A stretch of 42,531 nt of DNA from Bryobacteraceae bacterium (GTDB lineage Bacteria > Acidobacteriota > Terriglobia > Bryobacterales > Bryobacteraceae), in the NCBI GenBank assembly GCA_025927575.1, contig JAICLJ010000019.1:1-42531 (forward strand), read 5' to 3'. The notes beneath the pieces are model-generated. The model searched no databases, was not told where the DNA came from, and worked only from the letters and a program-made list of their open reading frames with translations. The stretch's first letter is position 1. Each line of letters begins with the position of its first letter. Below, piece after piece: positions 1 to 8,067 of this stretch. Made by a program: the position numbers and the translations under genes.

Positions 1-474
1 ACGGGCTGGTACAAGAGGAAGACGCAGACGTGGACGATGGTCATGGCCATCATCCTCACGATTGCCGTCAATGCGGATACTGTACATATTGCGCGACGCC
101 TTTGGTTGGAGCCGGCCCTTCGCGCGGAGTTCGTGGAGGCGGCAAGCCATCCGCCAGCACCGCAGATGTCAATCTCCGCCGCTCCCGCAGGTCAGATCTC
201 GACTAGCGGCGGCGGCGCACGCGATGTTACCAGCGAGGCGGAGAATACGCTTGGCCTGGTTCTTGGCTGGCGTGACGCCGGAAATCTGCGCGATCCGTTG
301 ACATGGTTCGAGCGGATCATCGGTTGGTTGCTGACAATCTTTGCGATTTCTTTGGGCGCGCCGTTTTGGTTCGACGTCTTGAACCGATTTATGAACCTGC
401 GCTCGGCGGGTACGTCACCCCAAGAAAAAGGCAAGCCTCCCGAGAAACCCAGGATGCCGCCGGCAAACCCCTAA
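1..474 (+). CDS. C-terminal part of a hypothetical membrane protein (5' end cut by the window)
   Basis: The frame is open from the first base, so the gene starts outside the window; the internal ATG at 37 is unlikely to be the true start. A basic stretch is followed by a hydrophobic segment (MAIILTIAVNADTVHIA) and, after a low-complexity Ser/Gly/Ala linker, a second hydrophobic segment ending in GAPFWFDVLNRFMNLRSAG. This ending is familiar from a widespread family of uncharacterised bacterial integral membrane proteins. The Pro/Lys-rich tail is probably cytoplasmic. No catalytic motif is visible and I assign no function. It converges on the FUSC gene with a 21-base gap. Confidence 0.75.
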   Translation, partial: TGWYKRKTQTWTMVMAIILTIAVNADTVHIARRLWLEPALRAEFVEAASHPPAPQMSISAAPAGQISTSGGGARDVTSEAENTLGLVLGWRDAGNLRDPLTWFERIIGWLLTIFAISLGAPFWFDVLNRFMNLRSAGTSPQEKGKPPEKPRMPPANP

Positions 475-495
475 GCTCGTTTTCGGGTTGCCGGT

Positions 496-2748
496 TCAGC
501 GCTTTCGGCCGATCCACCGAACCACCTGCTCACTGAGCGTGTTCAAGCTGTTGGTCAAGCGGTCTGTCTCGATGTTCACCAGATCGTACCGGTCGATACC
601 CGGATCGCCGGTCTCAACAAGGCGGCGATGGTCTTCGCGCAAATCCGGCAAACCCTGGCGCAGGTTAGTGGGGCCGCGCAGAGCCGAGGCCAGCAGATAG
701 AGCGTCAAATCCACGTCGGCGGCGAATTGGAAAAAGGCAGCTCTCGGGGCGGCTGGGCTACTGGTCGATAAGCCCGCATCGAGAGCCATGCATGCCTCCG
801 CGAACCGGCGGGAGGTCGCCAGAATCGCCGTAAAGAGGGCTATCTGTTCGGCTGTTACGCCCGGCTCCGCGCCCATACGGTCTACCGACGCTTCGAAATT
901 CGAACGCGCAAGACGAGTGCTCAGCCGGACGGAATCGAGTTTCGAAGGATCGCTTTTCGCGGGCTCTTTATACATTCCCGAAATCCCCTGGAAGTAGGCG
1001 CGGTATCCATCGAGCATTTGCGCGAGCCTCGCCTGAATCTGGGTCTTTTCCCAAGTTGGCCAAAGGACGTAAGCCAACAGCGCAAGGGCGCCGCCGGCTC
1101 CGGTATTTAGGCCGCGGGCAAGAATCACTTGCTTAGGAGCGGTTCCAGTCATGGCAATTAACAAAACGACGAGCGCGCTGATGCAGATGACTAAAATCCC
1201 GTAGTTTGCGGGACCGACCCAGCGCATGAGATAAGCAAATACCGCGATCAGCAGGACCTGAACGTCGGCCGAAGGGTCAATAAAGTGATAGAGAGCCGTA
1301 GCCAGCAATAGGCCGGCCAGTGTCCCGCCCAGCCGCAGCGTCCCCCTGCTGAAGGTGGACCCGAAGTCAGGTTTTAAGACGATGACCGCCGTCATCGGCA
1401 GCCAATAGGAACGCCGCCAATCGAACGCGCGCCCCACGCCATCGGCAAGGGCTACGCATGCGGCAAGGCGAACGGCATGGCGGAATATCGCGGAATTGAG
1501 CGAGAAGTTTGCGCGCAGGGTTGCGAGTCCACCGGCTATCCGCAACCGGTACGGGCGCAGCGCTTGCCGTTGAGCGAATTTAATCCTTCCGCCCATTGTG
1601 GCGTGGGTTGCGAGGTCGGCGACGGCCCGAAGCTGTCCTTCGATCGCGCTCAGTTGGAATCGCGCGTCTTGGATCATTGCCGCCGCGAATGTCGACGATT
1701 TTTGCCAGTCCTGGGTACCGAATTCGGCGGTCAGCCGCTCAATCTGTTTCAACCAGCCGGCGCTGCCGGCGCTTAGTTCAGGATTCGATAAGGAGCTTGC
1801 TACCTGGGCGAGCACGCCAGCGCCTAATCCGGCGAATCGGTCGAGCATGGCGGCGGCATAAACGCCATCTTCATCGCGCCGCATGCGTCTTCCCAGGCGC
1901 GCCAGTGTCAACAACCCCAGCCGGAGCCTCTCGGCTTGATTGAGCAAGGAACGGTAGCGCTCTCCCTCGACCGAGTGGTCATGCCCTAGCGACGCAAATG
2001 CCGGTTGGTTTAATGCCGACTCGGCAAACACGATGAGCGAAGTGGTAGGCCCGGACGTCACAGCCGCCATCTTCGCGAGCTCGCGATACACGGAGGCGAG
2101 CGCGGCACGTTCGGGCGCGTAGGGCCGCGCCGGCCACCACAATAGCGCCAGAACCGTCTGAAGCAATCCGCCGCCCAGGGCAAGCAGTCCCGCATAAGCG
2201 GCCCCCACTGTCGTCAGCGCTTGCGCTGAGTAAACCAGGAGAACCACGACGCTGATGATGGCCAGATCGCCCGCCGTGGTGCCAACGGCCACGGCCATTC
2301 CGGCCGCAAAGGCCCAGGCAGCCGAAATCAACACGGCTCCCGCGTAATGCGGTCCCAGGATGCCGCCAAGAAATACCGCGAGCGCGGTGATAGCGCAAGA
2401 GGCCAACATGCGCTTCGCACGCTGGCGGTAAGGATCCTGCCCATCGGAAAATGAAACATTCAGCGCTCCCGATCCAACGGCAAGGCCGCCCAAAATGTGC
2501 CCTGTTTCGAGCCCGATGGCGATCGGTAACAGAATTCCGATTGAGTTCCGAAGCGCGATCCAAGGTGTGAGTTTATTTCTGTCAAAGCGAACGAGAGTGC
2601 GCCAGAATGTCTGGAACGGCTTCGGCGCCGGCAGCGGATCCAGGGGGTAGGCGGGCCGGGCCGGTTCGCCGGAGGAAGCCTGCATAGGGCCTGAAAGCAT
2701 CTGCCGATTAGGATAATCGACCGCCGTACCATGCTGTAGCCAACGCAT
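496..2748 (-). CDS. FUSC family (fusaric acid resistance/aromatic acid exporter-like) inner-membrane protein
   Basis: A 750-residue protein with two blocks of closely spaced membrane segments (roughly residues 50-210 and 415-560), each followed by a soluble, largely helical region. This duplicated layout and length are typical of the FUSC/YccS/AaeB superfamily, inner-membrane proteins linked to export of aromatic acids and other small toxic compounds. The second block contains RRSYWLPMTAVIVLKPDFGS, a strong family hallmark. No periplasmic adaptor or outer-membrane partner gene is adjacent, so the substrate is unknown. It is divergent from the EamA gene, with about 88 bases between the two chosen starts for regulation. 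Confidence 0.85.
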   Translation of the reverse strand: MRWLQHGTAVDYPNRQMLSGPMQASSGEPARPAYPLDPLPAPKPFQTFWRTLVRFDRNKLTPWIALRNSIGILLPIAIGLETGHILGGLAVGSGALNVSFSDGQDPYRQRAKRMLASCAITALAVFLGGILGPHYAGAVLISAAWAFAAGMAVAVGTTAGDLAIISVVVLLVYSAQALTTVGAAYAGLLALGGGLLQTVLALLWWPARPYAPERAALASVYRELAKMAAVTSGPTTSLIVFAESALNQPAFASLGHDHSVEGERYRSLLNQAERLRLGLLTLARLGRRMRRDEDGVYAAAMLDRFAGLGAGVLAQVASSLSNPELSAGSAGWLKQIERLTAEFGTQDWQKSSTFAAAMIQDARFQLSAIEGQLRAVADLATHATMGGRIKFAQRQALRPYRLRIAGGLATLRANFSLNSAIFRHAVRLAACVALADGVGRAFDWRRSYWLPMTAVIVLKPDFGSTFSRGTLRLGGTLAGLLLATALYHFIDPSADVQVLLIAVFAYLMRWVGPANYGILVICISALVVLLIAMTGTAPKQVILARGLNTGAGGALALLAYVLWPTWEKTQIQARLAQMLDGYRAYFQGISGMYKEPAKSDPSKLDSVRLSTRLARSNFEASVDRMGAEPGVTAEQIALFTAILATSRRFAEACMALDAGLSTSSPAAPRAAFFQFAADVDLTLYLLASALRGPTNLRQGLPDLREDHRRLVETGDPGIDRYDLVNIETDRLTNSLNTLSEQVVRWIGRKR

Positions 2749-2836
2749 GTATACGGCGGTTGCAGACGGTTCCAGACCTGTTTGTATTTCCAGTTTGAGA
2801 AACCGTCCGGAGGACGTCCACTATTCGGCGCCCAGA

Positions 2837-3778
2837 ATGAACGCAATCAAAGATATCGCTTTAGACGGCGTGTTCATAGCCATCATTGCCCACGGGCTTA
2901 TCGGCATCTCGCTAATTTGGGACAAAGTTCTCCTGAAAAGCCCCGGCACCAAGAATCTGCTTTCCTATGTGTTCTGGCTCGGGGCCATTAGCATCTTCGG
3001 CCTCGTGCTGATCCCGTTCGGCTTCAAAATGCCGCCCTGGAAGCTTGCGGGTATGGGTTTTTCCGCTGGTCTGCTGGATTTGATTGCCTCCTATTTTTAC
3101 TATTCGGCCCTGAAATCGGGCGAAGCTTCCGAGGAACTCGCCATCATGGGAGGCTTCGCTCCTGTTGCAACAGCCCTGATCGCAATACCCTTGCTGCGAG
3201 AGCCGGTGGGCGGCCAGATGGCCGGATTCACAGTAATGACGCTCGGCGGGTTCGTTATGTTCTTCGCTGAAAAGCAGCCGCTCAAGAAGATGCTCCCCAA
3301 AATTGTTCTCGCTTCAGCCGGATTTGGCTTGATGAACGTGCTTCAAAAGATCGTGTTTGACCATACGAATTTCGTGAGCGGGTACGTCTTCTTCACGCTC
3401 GGAACGTTCGCCGGATCGATAGCGCTGCTTGTTCCATCATCCTGGCGGCATCAAATTTTCGAACACTCCGAGGAGGCTACGCCCACGAGTAAATTCTGGT
3501 ACATGATGAATCGATTCGTTGCCGGCGTGGGTTCGTTTCTAATCATTTTCGCGATCAGCCGCGCGAATCCGGCATTAGTGGAAGCGATTTCCGGCGTTCG
3601 TTATATCATCATCTTCCTGGGCGCGTATGCCATAACGCAAGTAAAACCCTCCTGGTTCCGGGAAGACTTTCGCAAACCGGTGCTGATTGCTAAGGTAACG
3701 GCGACCTGTTTAGTGGTGATCGGGCTCGTGCTGGTGGCTCTGAGCGGTGGAGGCGGTGGCGCCTCCGGGCCGCAGTGA
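2837..3778 (+). CDS. EamA/DMT-superfamily transporter (10 TM)
   Basis: The reading frame is open from an ATG at 2747, but its first 30 residues are polar and unlike the family. I therefore start at the ATG at 2837 (MNAIKDIALDG), just before the first membrane helix. The protein of about 313 residues has around ten hydrophobic segments in two repeats, as in the drug/metabolite transporter superfamily. The substrate cannot be told. The C-terminus ends in a Gly/Ser-rich tail. Its stop codon directly abuts the stop of the convergent SMR-like gene, leaving no room for a separate terminator. Confidence 0.8.
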   Translation: MNAIKDIALDGVFIAIIAHGLIGISLIWDKVLLKSPGTKNLLSYVFWLGAISIFGLVLIPFGFKMPPWKLAGMGFSAGLLDLIASYFYYSALKSGEASEELAIMGGFAPVATALIAIPLLREPVGGQMAGFTVMTLGGFVMFFAEKQPLKKMLPKIVLASAGFGLMNVLQKIVFDHTNFVSGYVFFTLGTFAGSIALLVPSSWRHQIFEHSEEATPTSKFWYMMNRFVAGVGSFLIIFAISRANPALVEAISGVRYIIIFLGAYAITQVKPSWFREDFRKPVLIAKVTATCLVVIGLVLVALSGGGGGASGPQ

Positions 3779-4141
3779 TCAGATGGAAATCAACACGATT
3801 CCGATGGCGACCAGAACGGCCCCGGCCCATCGCCGCCACGTGATGCATTCGTCCAAAAACCATTTGGCGCAGATCGTCTTGATGATGTAGCTTAACGCCG
3901 TCACTGGCACCGCGAAACTCAGATCGGAAACGGAGAGCAGTGCCATGAACGAAAAGAACGCTATGGCGTTAGCGAAGATTCCACCGACGACCAACGGGTG
4001 CGTGACGATATAGCGCATGACGCTCGCCATGCCGCGCGGCCCGAAGTCGTCGATTTCGCCATGGATCGCCATTCCTTTTGCACTGAGGAGATCACCGACG
4101 GTGCCCGACAACACAGTGATGACGATCCACGTCCACTTCAT
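3779..4141 (-). CDS. SMR/EamA-like 4-TM half transporter, second subunit
   Basis: A 120-residue protein with four hydrophobic helices, the size of a small multidrug resistance (SMR) or half-EamA protein. The last helices carry the motif ITWRRWAGAVLVAIGIVLIS. The start is the ATG at 4141, which overlaps the stop of the upstream gene as ATGA, so translation is probably coupled. Basic residues concentrate in loops 1 and 3 (K22, R in GPRGM, the IIK and CAK positions, WRR), which by the positive-inside rule puts both termini in the periplasm. Its partner shows the opposite bias. The reading frame extends further upstream (to 4387), but that part is antisense shadow over the partner gene. Confidence 0.8.
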   Translation of the reverse strand: MKWTWIVITVLSGTVGDLLSAKGMAIHGEIDDFGPRGMASVMRYIVTHPLVVGGIFANAIAFFSFMALLSVSDLSFAVPVTALSYIIKTICAKWFLDECITWRRWAGAVLVAIGIVLISI

Positions 4142-4566
4142 GGCCTGTCTCCTCGCGGCTCGTGCGGCGGAGTTTCTGAAACCAGGACTACTCCGAACGA
4201 AATCACGACAATGCCTGCCCAGCGCATGATCGAGACAGTTTCGCCCAGGAAGAACTTCCCGAGAATTGCTGTCACAATGTACCCGGTGGCCGTCACCGGA
4301 AGCACGTACGTGAGATCCGCCCAGCTGAACATCGAGAGTTGGGCCACCATCCACACGATTAAGAGCGCGATGCCGGAAAGGACCCACAGGTTCGTGAATA
4401 GCGATGCCGTGTAACCCATCACCGACGCATCGTCGAAATCGGGCATCTGCTTCATCCCGATGGCTAGCAGGACATTGCCGGCGGCATTTGTCAAAACCAC
4501 AATGGCGATGAAAATCCGGTTCTTGTTTTGCGACTTCGGTTCAGCTGGTTTACCGTTGGTGTCCAC
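4138..4566 (-). CDS. SMR/EamA-like 4-TM half transporter, first subunit
   Basis: Four hydrophobic helices followed by a polar C-terminal tail. The frame stays open to an ATG at 4791, but the first 75 residues from there are polar and lie opposite a protein-like reading on the other strand. A GTG at 4566 (VDTNGKPAEP...) just before the basic N-terminus and helix 1 is the better start, though no clear ribosome site precedes it. Lys/Arg cluster in the N-terminal and C-terminal tails, while loop 1 is net acidic, which predicts termini inside. With the coupled downstream gene this suggests an antiparallel heterodimer like known paired SMR proteins. Substrate unknown. Confidence 0.72.
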   Translation of the reverse strand: MDTNGKPAEPKSQNKNRIFIAIVVLTNAAGNVLLAIGMKQMPDFDDASVMGYTASLFTNLWVLSGIALLIVWMVAQLSMFSWADLTYVLPVTATGYIVTAILGKFFLGETVSIMRWAGIVVISFGVVLVSETPPHEPRGDRP

Positions 4567-5216
4567 GACGATTAGACGCTCGAAAAAGTCTACGCCGAAA
4601 TAATCGTTGACATGGCGAAACCTGGAATTTTTTCTAGGCCAATAGGGTAAAGGATGGCCGCGCTTTTCGGCTGAAGGATATTCGATCGGAGACACAGGCG
4701 GAATACAATCGCGCAAAGAAGCGCAAGAGCTTCTCGACAGCAGCCTATCGATTTCGGAAACGCTGGAGGGACTGAATCTTGCCTTTCCCAAGCTCGATAA
4801 ACAATAAAAAAAAGTTGGATGCCGCCCGCGCGCTACTTTCCAAAATGAAACATTAATGCCGGTCCAGTGAGAGTCGGTGGCATTCCGAGCCCGCCGCGAA
4901 TAATTGTATTTCTCCAGTACTTCTAGTACTTTAGGGGTGACGCAAAATGTTTATTCGAGGTAAAAGGAATGATATTTTGAAAAAGTACAACTTATTTGGC
5001 GAAAGGCCTCGTGGACTATTTGCTTTGTCACTATCGCAAAATCAGAGGCCGCCTTTTGACAGGTTTTAGGGGGTAAATCTGAACGCGGTTAGCGTTCCGA
5101 ATGCCTGATTGGCGGTCCGCCAACCGAGCCCAAACTTCAGATTGACCTTTAAGGGCAGTTCTACGAGAGCCTTTGTTCGCAGATGCATATTGCGGACTGG
5201 CTGAAGGAAATTTTAT
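4567..5216. other. Long intergenic region with repeats and a possible gene remnant
   Basis: About 650 bases lie between the SMR-like pair and the GAF gene. On the plus strand, 4646-4807 is an open, protein-like reading without any ATG, GTG or TTG start, ending in SISETLEGLNLAFPKLDKQ before TAA; it may be a decayed C-terminus. Further on are two copies of the palindrome AGTACT at 4916-4921 and 4925-4930, then a stretch richer in A/T (about 4960-5030). Small inverted repeats follow: GAACGC/GCGTTC near 5083-5099 and TTGGCGG-T-CCGCCAA near 5109-5123. The last two lie about 95-135 bases upstream of the GAF gene and could be operator sites. I see no tRNA or recognised riboswitch. Confidence 0.45.
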
Positions 5217-6032
5217 ATGCGTGCGTCGATTTGGCCAGCTGAAATTGACCGTCTAGCGGCACTCCAGCGATACAGGATATGGGACACACAACCCGAAGAC
5301 TGCTTCGACACGATCACGCGTCTGGCGAGCCAATTTTTTAAAAGTCCAGTCTCATGGATATCGCTTATGGGGGCCAATCGCCAGTGGTTTAAATCGGTAA
5401 TAGGCCTGAACGTTAGGGAACATCCGAGGGAAGGTAGTCTCTGTGCGCGCACCATCTCGGAAGGCGCCCCTTTGGTAGTCCGCGATGCCGCGGCTGACCT
5501 GCAGTTCGCGGAGAACCTGCTCGTCACGGGGGAACCGCACATTCGGTTCTATGCCGGAATACCACTGCAAACGCCGGACGGATACAACATCGGTACGCTT
5601 TGCGTCGCGGACGCAGAGCCCCGAGGGTGTACGGACAAGCAAATGTGCTTCCTAAAGGAACTCTCACGATTGGTACTGTTACAGCTGGAAGCCCGCGTTC
5701 TGCGGTTGGATGCGGAGGCCGTTCATAGGAAAGCAATGGTGCGTAGTTTCACAGGAAGCAGCGACCCCGACAGTTCCGATAGCTCGCAGAGCGATCCGCT
5801 GCTGGCCGCTGCTCATCATATTCGAACTCCGCTGAACGGAATCTTTGCCGCGGCGGACCTGTTGGCTTTGACTGAATTGACTCCGGAGCAACGCGAGTAC
5901 CTGGAAATTGTGCGGACGTCTTCGCGCAACCTGCTGAACCTTGCGGCGGAAGCGCTGAAGCAGTTTGAGGGAGCCCAGCCCAGTCCACCGGCAGCACGCC
6001 AGCGCCTACAGCACAAGCACATGCTTGCCTGA
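5217..6032 (+). CDS. GAF-domain protein with a C-terminal HisKA-like phosphoacceptor domain and no ATPase domain
   Basis: The start ATG has AAGGA eight bases upstream. Residues about 15-160 form a GAF sensor domain of the type seen in phytochrome-related kinases (AGIPLQTPDGYNIGTLCVAD). After a Ser/Asp-rich linker (about 179-193), residues 195-247 form a histidine-kinase dimerisation helix pair with the H-box AAHHIRTPLNGI. H200 is the expected phosphoacceptor, but the next residue, normally Glu or Asp, is His201. The protein ends 24 residues after the helix pair, so the catalytic HATPase domain is absent, and the following DNA belongs to a convergent gene, so no lost tail remains. It may be a scaffold or be phosphorylated in trans; a truncation is possible. 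Confidence 0.82.
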   Translation: MRASIWPAEIDRLAALQRYRIWDTQPEDCFDTITRLASQFFKSPVSWISLMGANRQWFKSVIGLNVREHPREGSLCARTISEGAPLVVRDAAADLQFAENLLVTGEPHIRFYAGIPLQTPDGYNIGTLCVADAEPRGCTDKQMCFLKELSRLVLLQLEARVLRLDAEAVHRKAMVRSFTGSSDPDSSDSSQSDPLLAAAHHIRTPLNGIFAAADLLALTELTPEQREYLEIVRTSSRNLLNLAAEALKQFEGAQPSPPAARQRLQHKHMLA

Positions 6033-6046
6033 CCCATCGGAAAAAT

Positions 6047-7237
6047 TCAGTGAAGCCGCTTGTTCTTTAGTCGCCTCACGGCATCCTTTGTAGGGCCTGC
6101 GAGGGTTGTCATGGCAACGAGCGGAGTTCGCTCAATTTCTTCATACCGCGAAAGTGCCTCTTGCGGCCGTCCGGCCAGTTCCTCCATCCTTGCCAGGTTG
6201 AACTGCCCTTTTAATCGCTTCCATTCGGTGTGGGCATTGTCACCGCCATCGGCCAGCCAGCGGTACGTCGTCCACATCTCCGCCAGAGGAGCGGCAGACA
6301 GCGCTTCATCCAATTCCGAGGGTCTGGTTTCCGTGGGAGCGTAGATTTCTAGAATATTGCGCTTCAGATCATTATCGAGAGCTTCACCGTTCTTACGCAT
6401 TCCATTAGCAACTCTAGCGAGCTCATGATGGGCGCCCGGATCGTCATTATGAATCAGCGCACCGAGTTGAAACCGCCTGGCCCAGACTTTGTTTTCCTTG
6501 CTGGCGTGGGCAATACCCGTCCTTAAGTAGGCTGCCGCTTCCTGCACACTACCGCGATGGGTTTGGAGCAGCCAATTCCCCAGCATCTCATTCGCATAAA
6601 CGTTCAGGGGATCGAGGACGCAGGCTTTGCGAAGGTAGGGTTCGGCGCTTTCGAAGACGTCACTCTGAGCAATACGAAATTTGAGATAGTGCGCCCAGCC
6701 CAGGTGGGCGATAATCTCAGAACCTCGCGGCCCTTCCGCTTGTGACGCCGCCGGTTCCAGCACTCGAATCATGCCGGCTAATTCGACGCCCGCCCGCGTA
6801 GGGACTGATTTGTCGTCCTCTGCGCCGGTAACCGAGAAGTTTCTGATGCGCGCCATGGCCGCTTGCAACCTTGCCTCACCCGCTGTTTTATTCCGTGGAT
6901 GTTTTTTAAGTATTTCGTTGTATGCGTCAAACGCTCCTGAATAGTCGGCTTGCCCATACAGCGCCTGCGCTTCCCGCATCGCGGTTTTTGTTTCCGCCGA
7001 ATCAGTAAATAGGTCGTGAGCCGGGGTATAGAGGTGATAGATGGTGGTAAGCAAACCTAGCACTGCTCCTGCACTGGCCACCCATGCCAGAATCCTCTTC
7101 GCGGACATGCGATGTTCGGTACGCTGAGCTGCGCCGCAATACCTACACACAGCGGCGTCCGATCGTATCGGCTCCTTACAGGCGATACACGGCTTGGTCC
7201 GATCGAACTCCGTTGGCGGTATCGAGTCTGTGGTCAT
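6047..7237 (-). CDS. Zinc-ribbon, single-TM, TPR-repeat protein
   Basis: A 396-residue protein. Residues 17-34 hold a four-cysteine zinc ribbon (C17, C20, C31, C34), followed by one membrane helix (about 48-70) and then helical TPR-like repeats (about 85-390, e.g. AQALYGQADYSGAFDAYNEI). The layout puts a cytoplasmic zinc ribbon on one side of the membrane and a protein-interaction repeat domain on the other. It is probably a scaffold; no enzymatic motif is seen. Its start codon overlaps the stop of a short upstream frame as ATGA. Its own ribosome-binding site is weak. It converges on the GAF gene with a 14-base gap. Confidence 0.78.
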   Translation of the reverse strand: MTTDSIPPTEFDRTKPCIACKEPIRSDAAVCRYCGAAQRTEHRMSAKRILAWVASAGAVLGLLTTIYHLYTPAHDLFTDSAETKTAMREAQALYGQADYSGAFDAYNEILKKHPRNKTAGEARLQAAMARIRNFSVTGAEDDKSVPTRAGVELAGMIRVLEPAASQAEGPRGSEIIAHLGWAHYLKFRIAQSDVFESAEPYLRKACVLDPLNVYANEMLGNWLLQTHRGSVQEAAAYLRTGIAHASKENKVWARRFQLGALIHNDDPGAHHELARVANGMRKNGEALDNDLKRNILEIYAPTETRPSELDEALSAAPLAEMWTTYRWLADGGDNAHTEWKRLKGQFNLARMEELAGRPQEALSRYEEIERTPLVAMTTLAGPTKDAVRRLKNKRLH

Positions 7238-7332
7238 ACCGCTCTACGTCCGAAAGTCTCAAACTGAGATGGCTTGAACAAACTGTCGTGTACCTCAAAG
7301 TCAATTCGATCAGGAGGTAATGGTATCAGCAT
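7234..7332 (-). CDS. Possible 32-residue leader or small protein coupled to the TPR gene
   Basis: A short frame starts at ATG 7332 with AGGG about six bases upstream and encodes MLIPLPPDRIDFEVHDSLF and a further dozen residues. Its TGA overlaps the ATG of the zinc-ribbon/TPR gene (ATGA). That overlap is the main reason to list it, since the TPR gene lacks a good ribosome site of its own and could rely on coupling. No homology is recognised, and the same frame continues upstream without a plausible start. It could equally be chance. Confidence 0.25.
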   Translation of the reverse strand: MLIPLPPDRIDFEVHDSLFKPSQFETFGRRAV

Positions 7333-7495
7333 TCGAGCCCTGTGCGCGTGAGAAGAAACGACATGCCGTTCGTCTGATTCCTGCAGGATCGCCCGGATTA
7401 TCGGCGCCTCGAAGTCGCCGTTTGAACAGGATCCGGCGCTACTGGGACGAGTGTTACGCAACGATGAACTGGCCAGGCTCTCATACGAGAATGGG

Positions 7496-7876
7496 ATGAT
7501 GATCGGCGTGCGAATGGACAAGTGGCTCTGGGCCGCCCGATTCTTCAAAACGCGCGCGCTCGCGGCCAAAGCATGTGAGCTCGGCAGGATTGAAAGCAAT
7601 GGACAAAAAGCCAAGCCCTCGCGCGAAGTCCGCGCCGGTGATCTGTTGCAGATCAAGAACGATGGCGGCAATTTTCAAGTGGCGGTCCTGCTTCTGAGTG
7701 AGATTCGCGGTCCAGCGGCAGTTGCGCAGACCCTGTACCGCGAGACTGAGTCGAGCAAGGATCTTCGGCAAAAGTTAGCGGCCGAACGTAAAGCGATGCC
7801 ATTTTTCGACGCCCCTCGTGAAGGCAGGCCATCGAAGCGCAATCGCCGTGAACTCGACCGCCTTCGGGGCCGCTAG
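7496..7876 (+). CDS. hslR: S4-domain RNA-binding protein, Hsp15-like
   Basis: The conserved core starts at MDKWLWAARFFKTRALAAKACELGR, the classic Hsp15/S4 opening, with an RNA-binding alpha-L fold in about residues 7-70 and a basic C-terminal tail. Hsp15 binds free 50S subunits carrying a nascent chain and helps recycle stalled ribosomes after heat shock. The reading frame is open from an ATG at 7451, but those extra 15 residues are not like the family. I start at 7496; the ATG at 7499 or 7514 is also possible. About 120 residues is close to the usual Hsp15 length. It is a single gene, divergent from the TPR gene. Confidence 0.8.
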   Translation: MMIGVRMDKWLWAARFFKTRALAAKACELGRIESNGQKAKPSREVRAGDLLQIKNDGGNFQVAVLLLSEIRGPAAVAQTLYRETESSKDLRQKLAAERKAMPFFDAPREGRPSKRNRRELDRLRGR

Positions 7877-8067
7877 GCGGCTGAGTTGGTGGGCCGGCTC
7901 CTGAAGCGATGACCACAACTGATACGGCCGGGTAGTGTGCGCGGCGAGGTTCGTGTCATCGCAAGACGCACTCTGCTGCGAGACGGCTCGGCTTCCAGGC
8001 CCTTCTCCCAGCAGCCACCATGCGCCATGGTGTTTCAGCTGTGGCCCAGAATATACTCGTTAAAGCT

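Noticed and set aside
4567..4791. N-terminal extension of the first SMR-like half transporter to ATG 4791
   Set aside because: The 75 extra residues are polar, unlike any SMR/EamA protein, and lie opposite a different protein-like frame.
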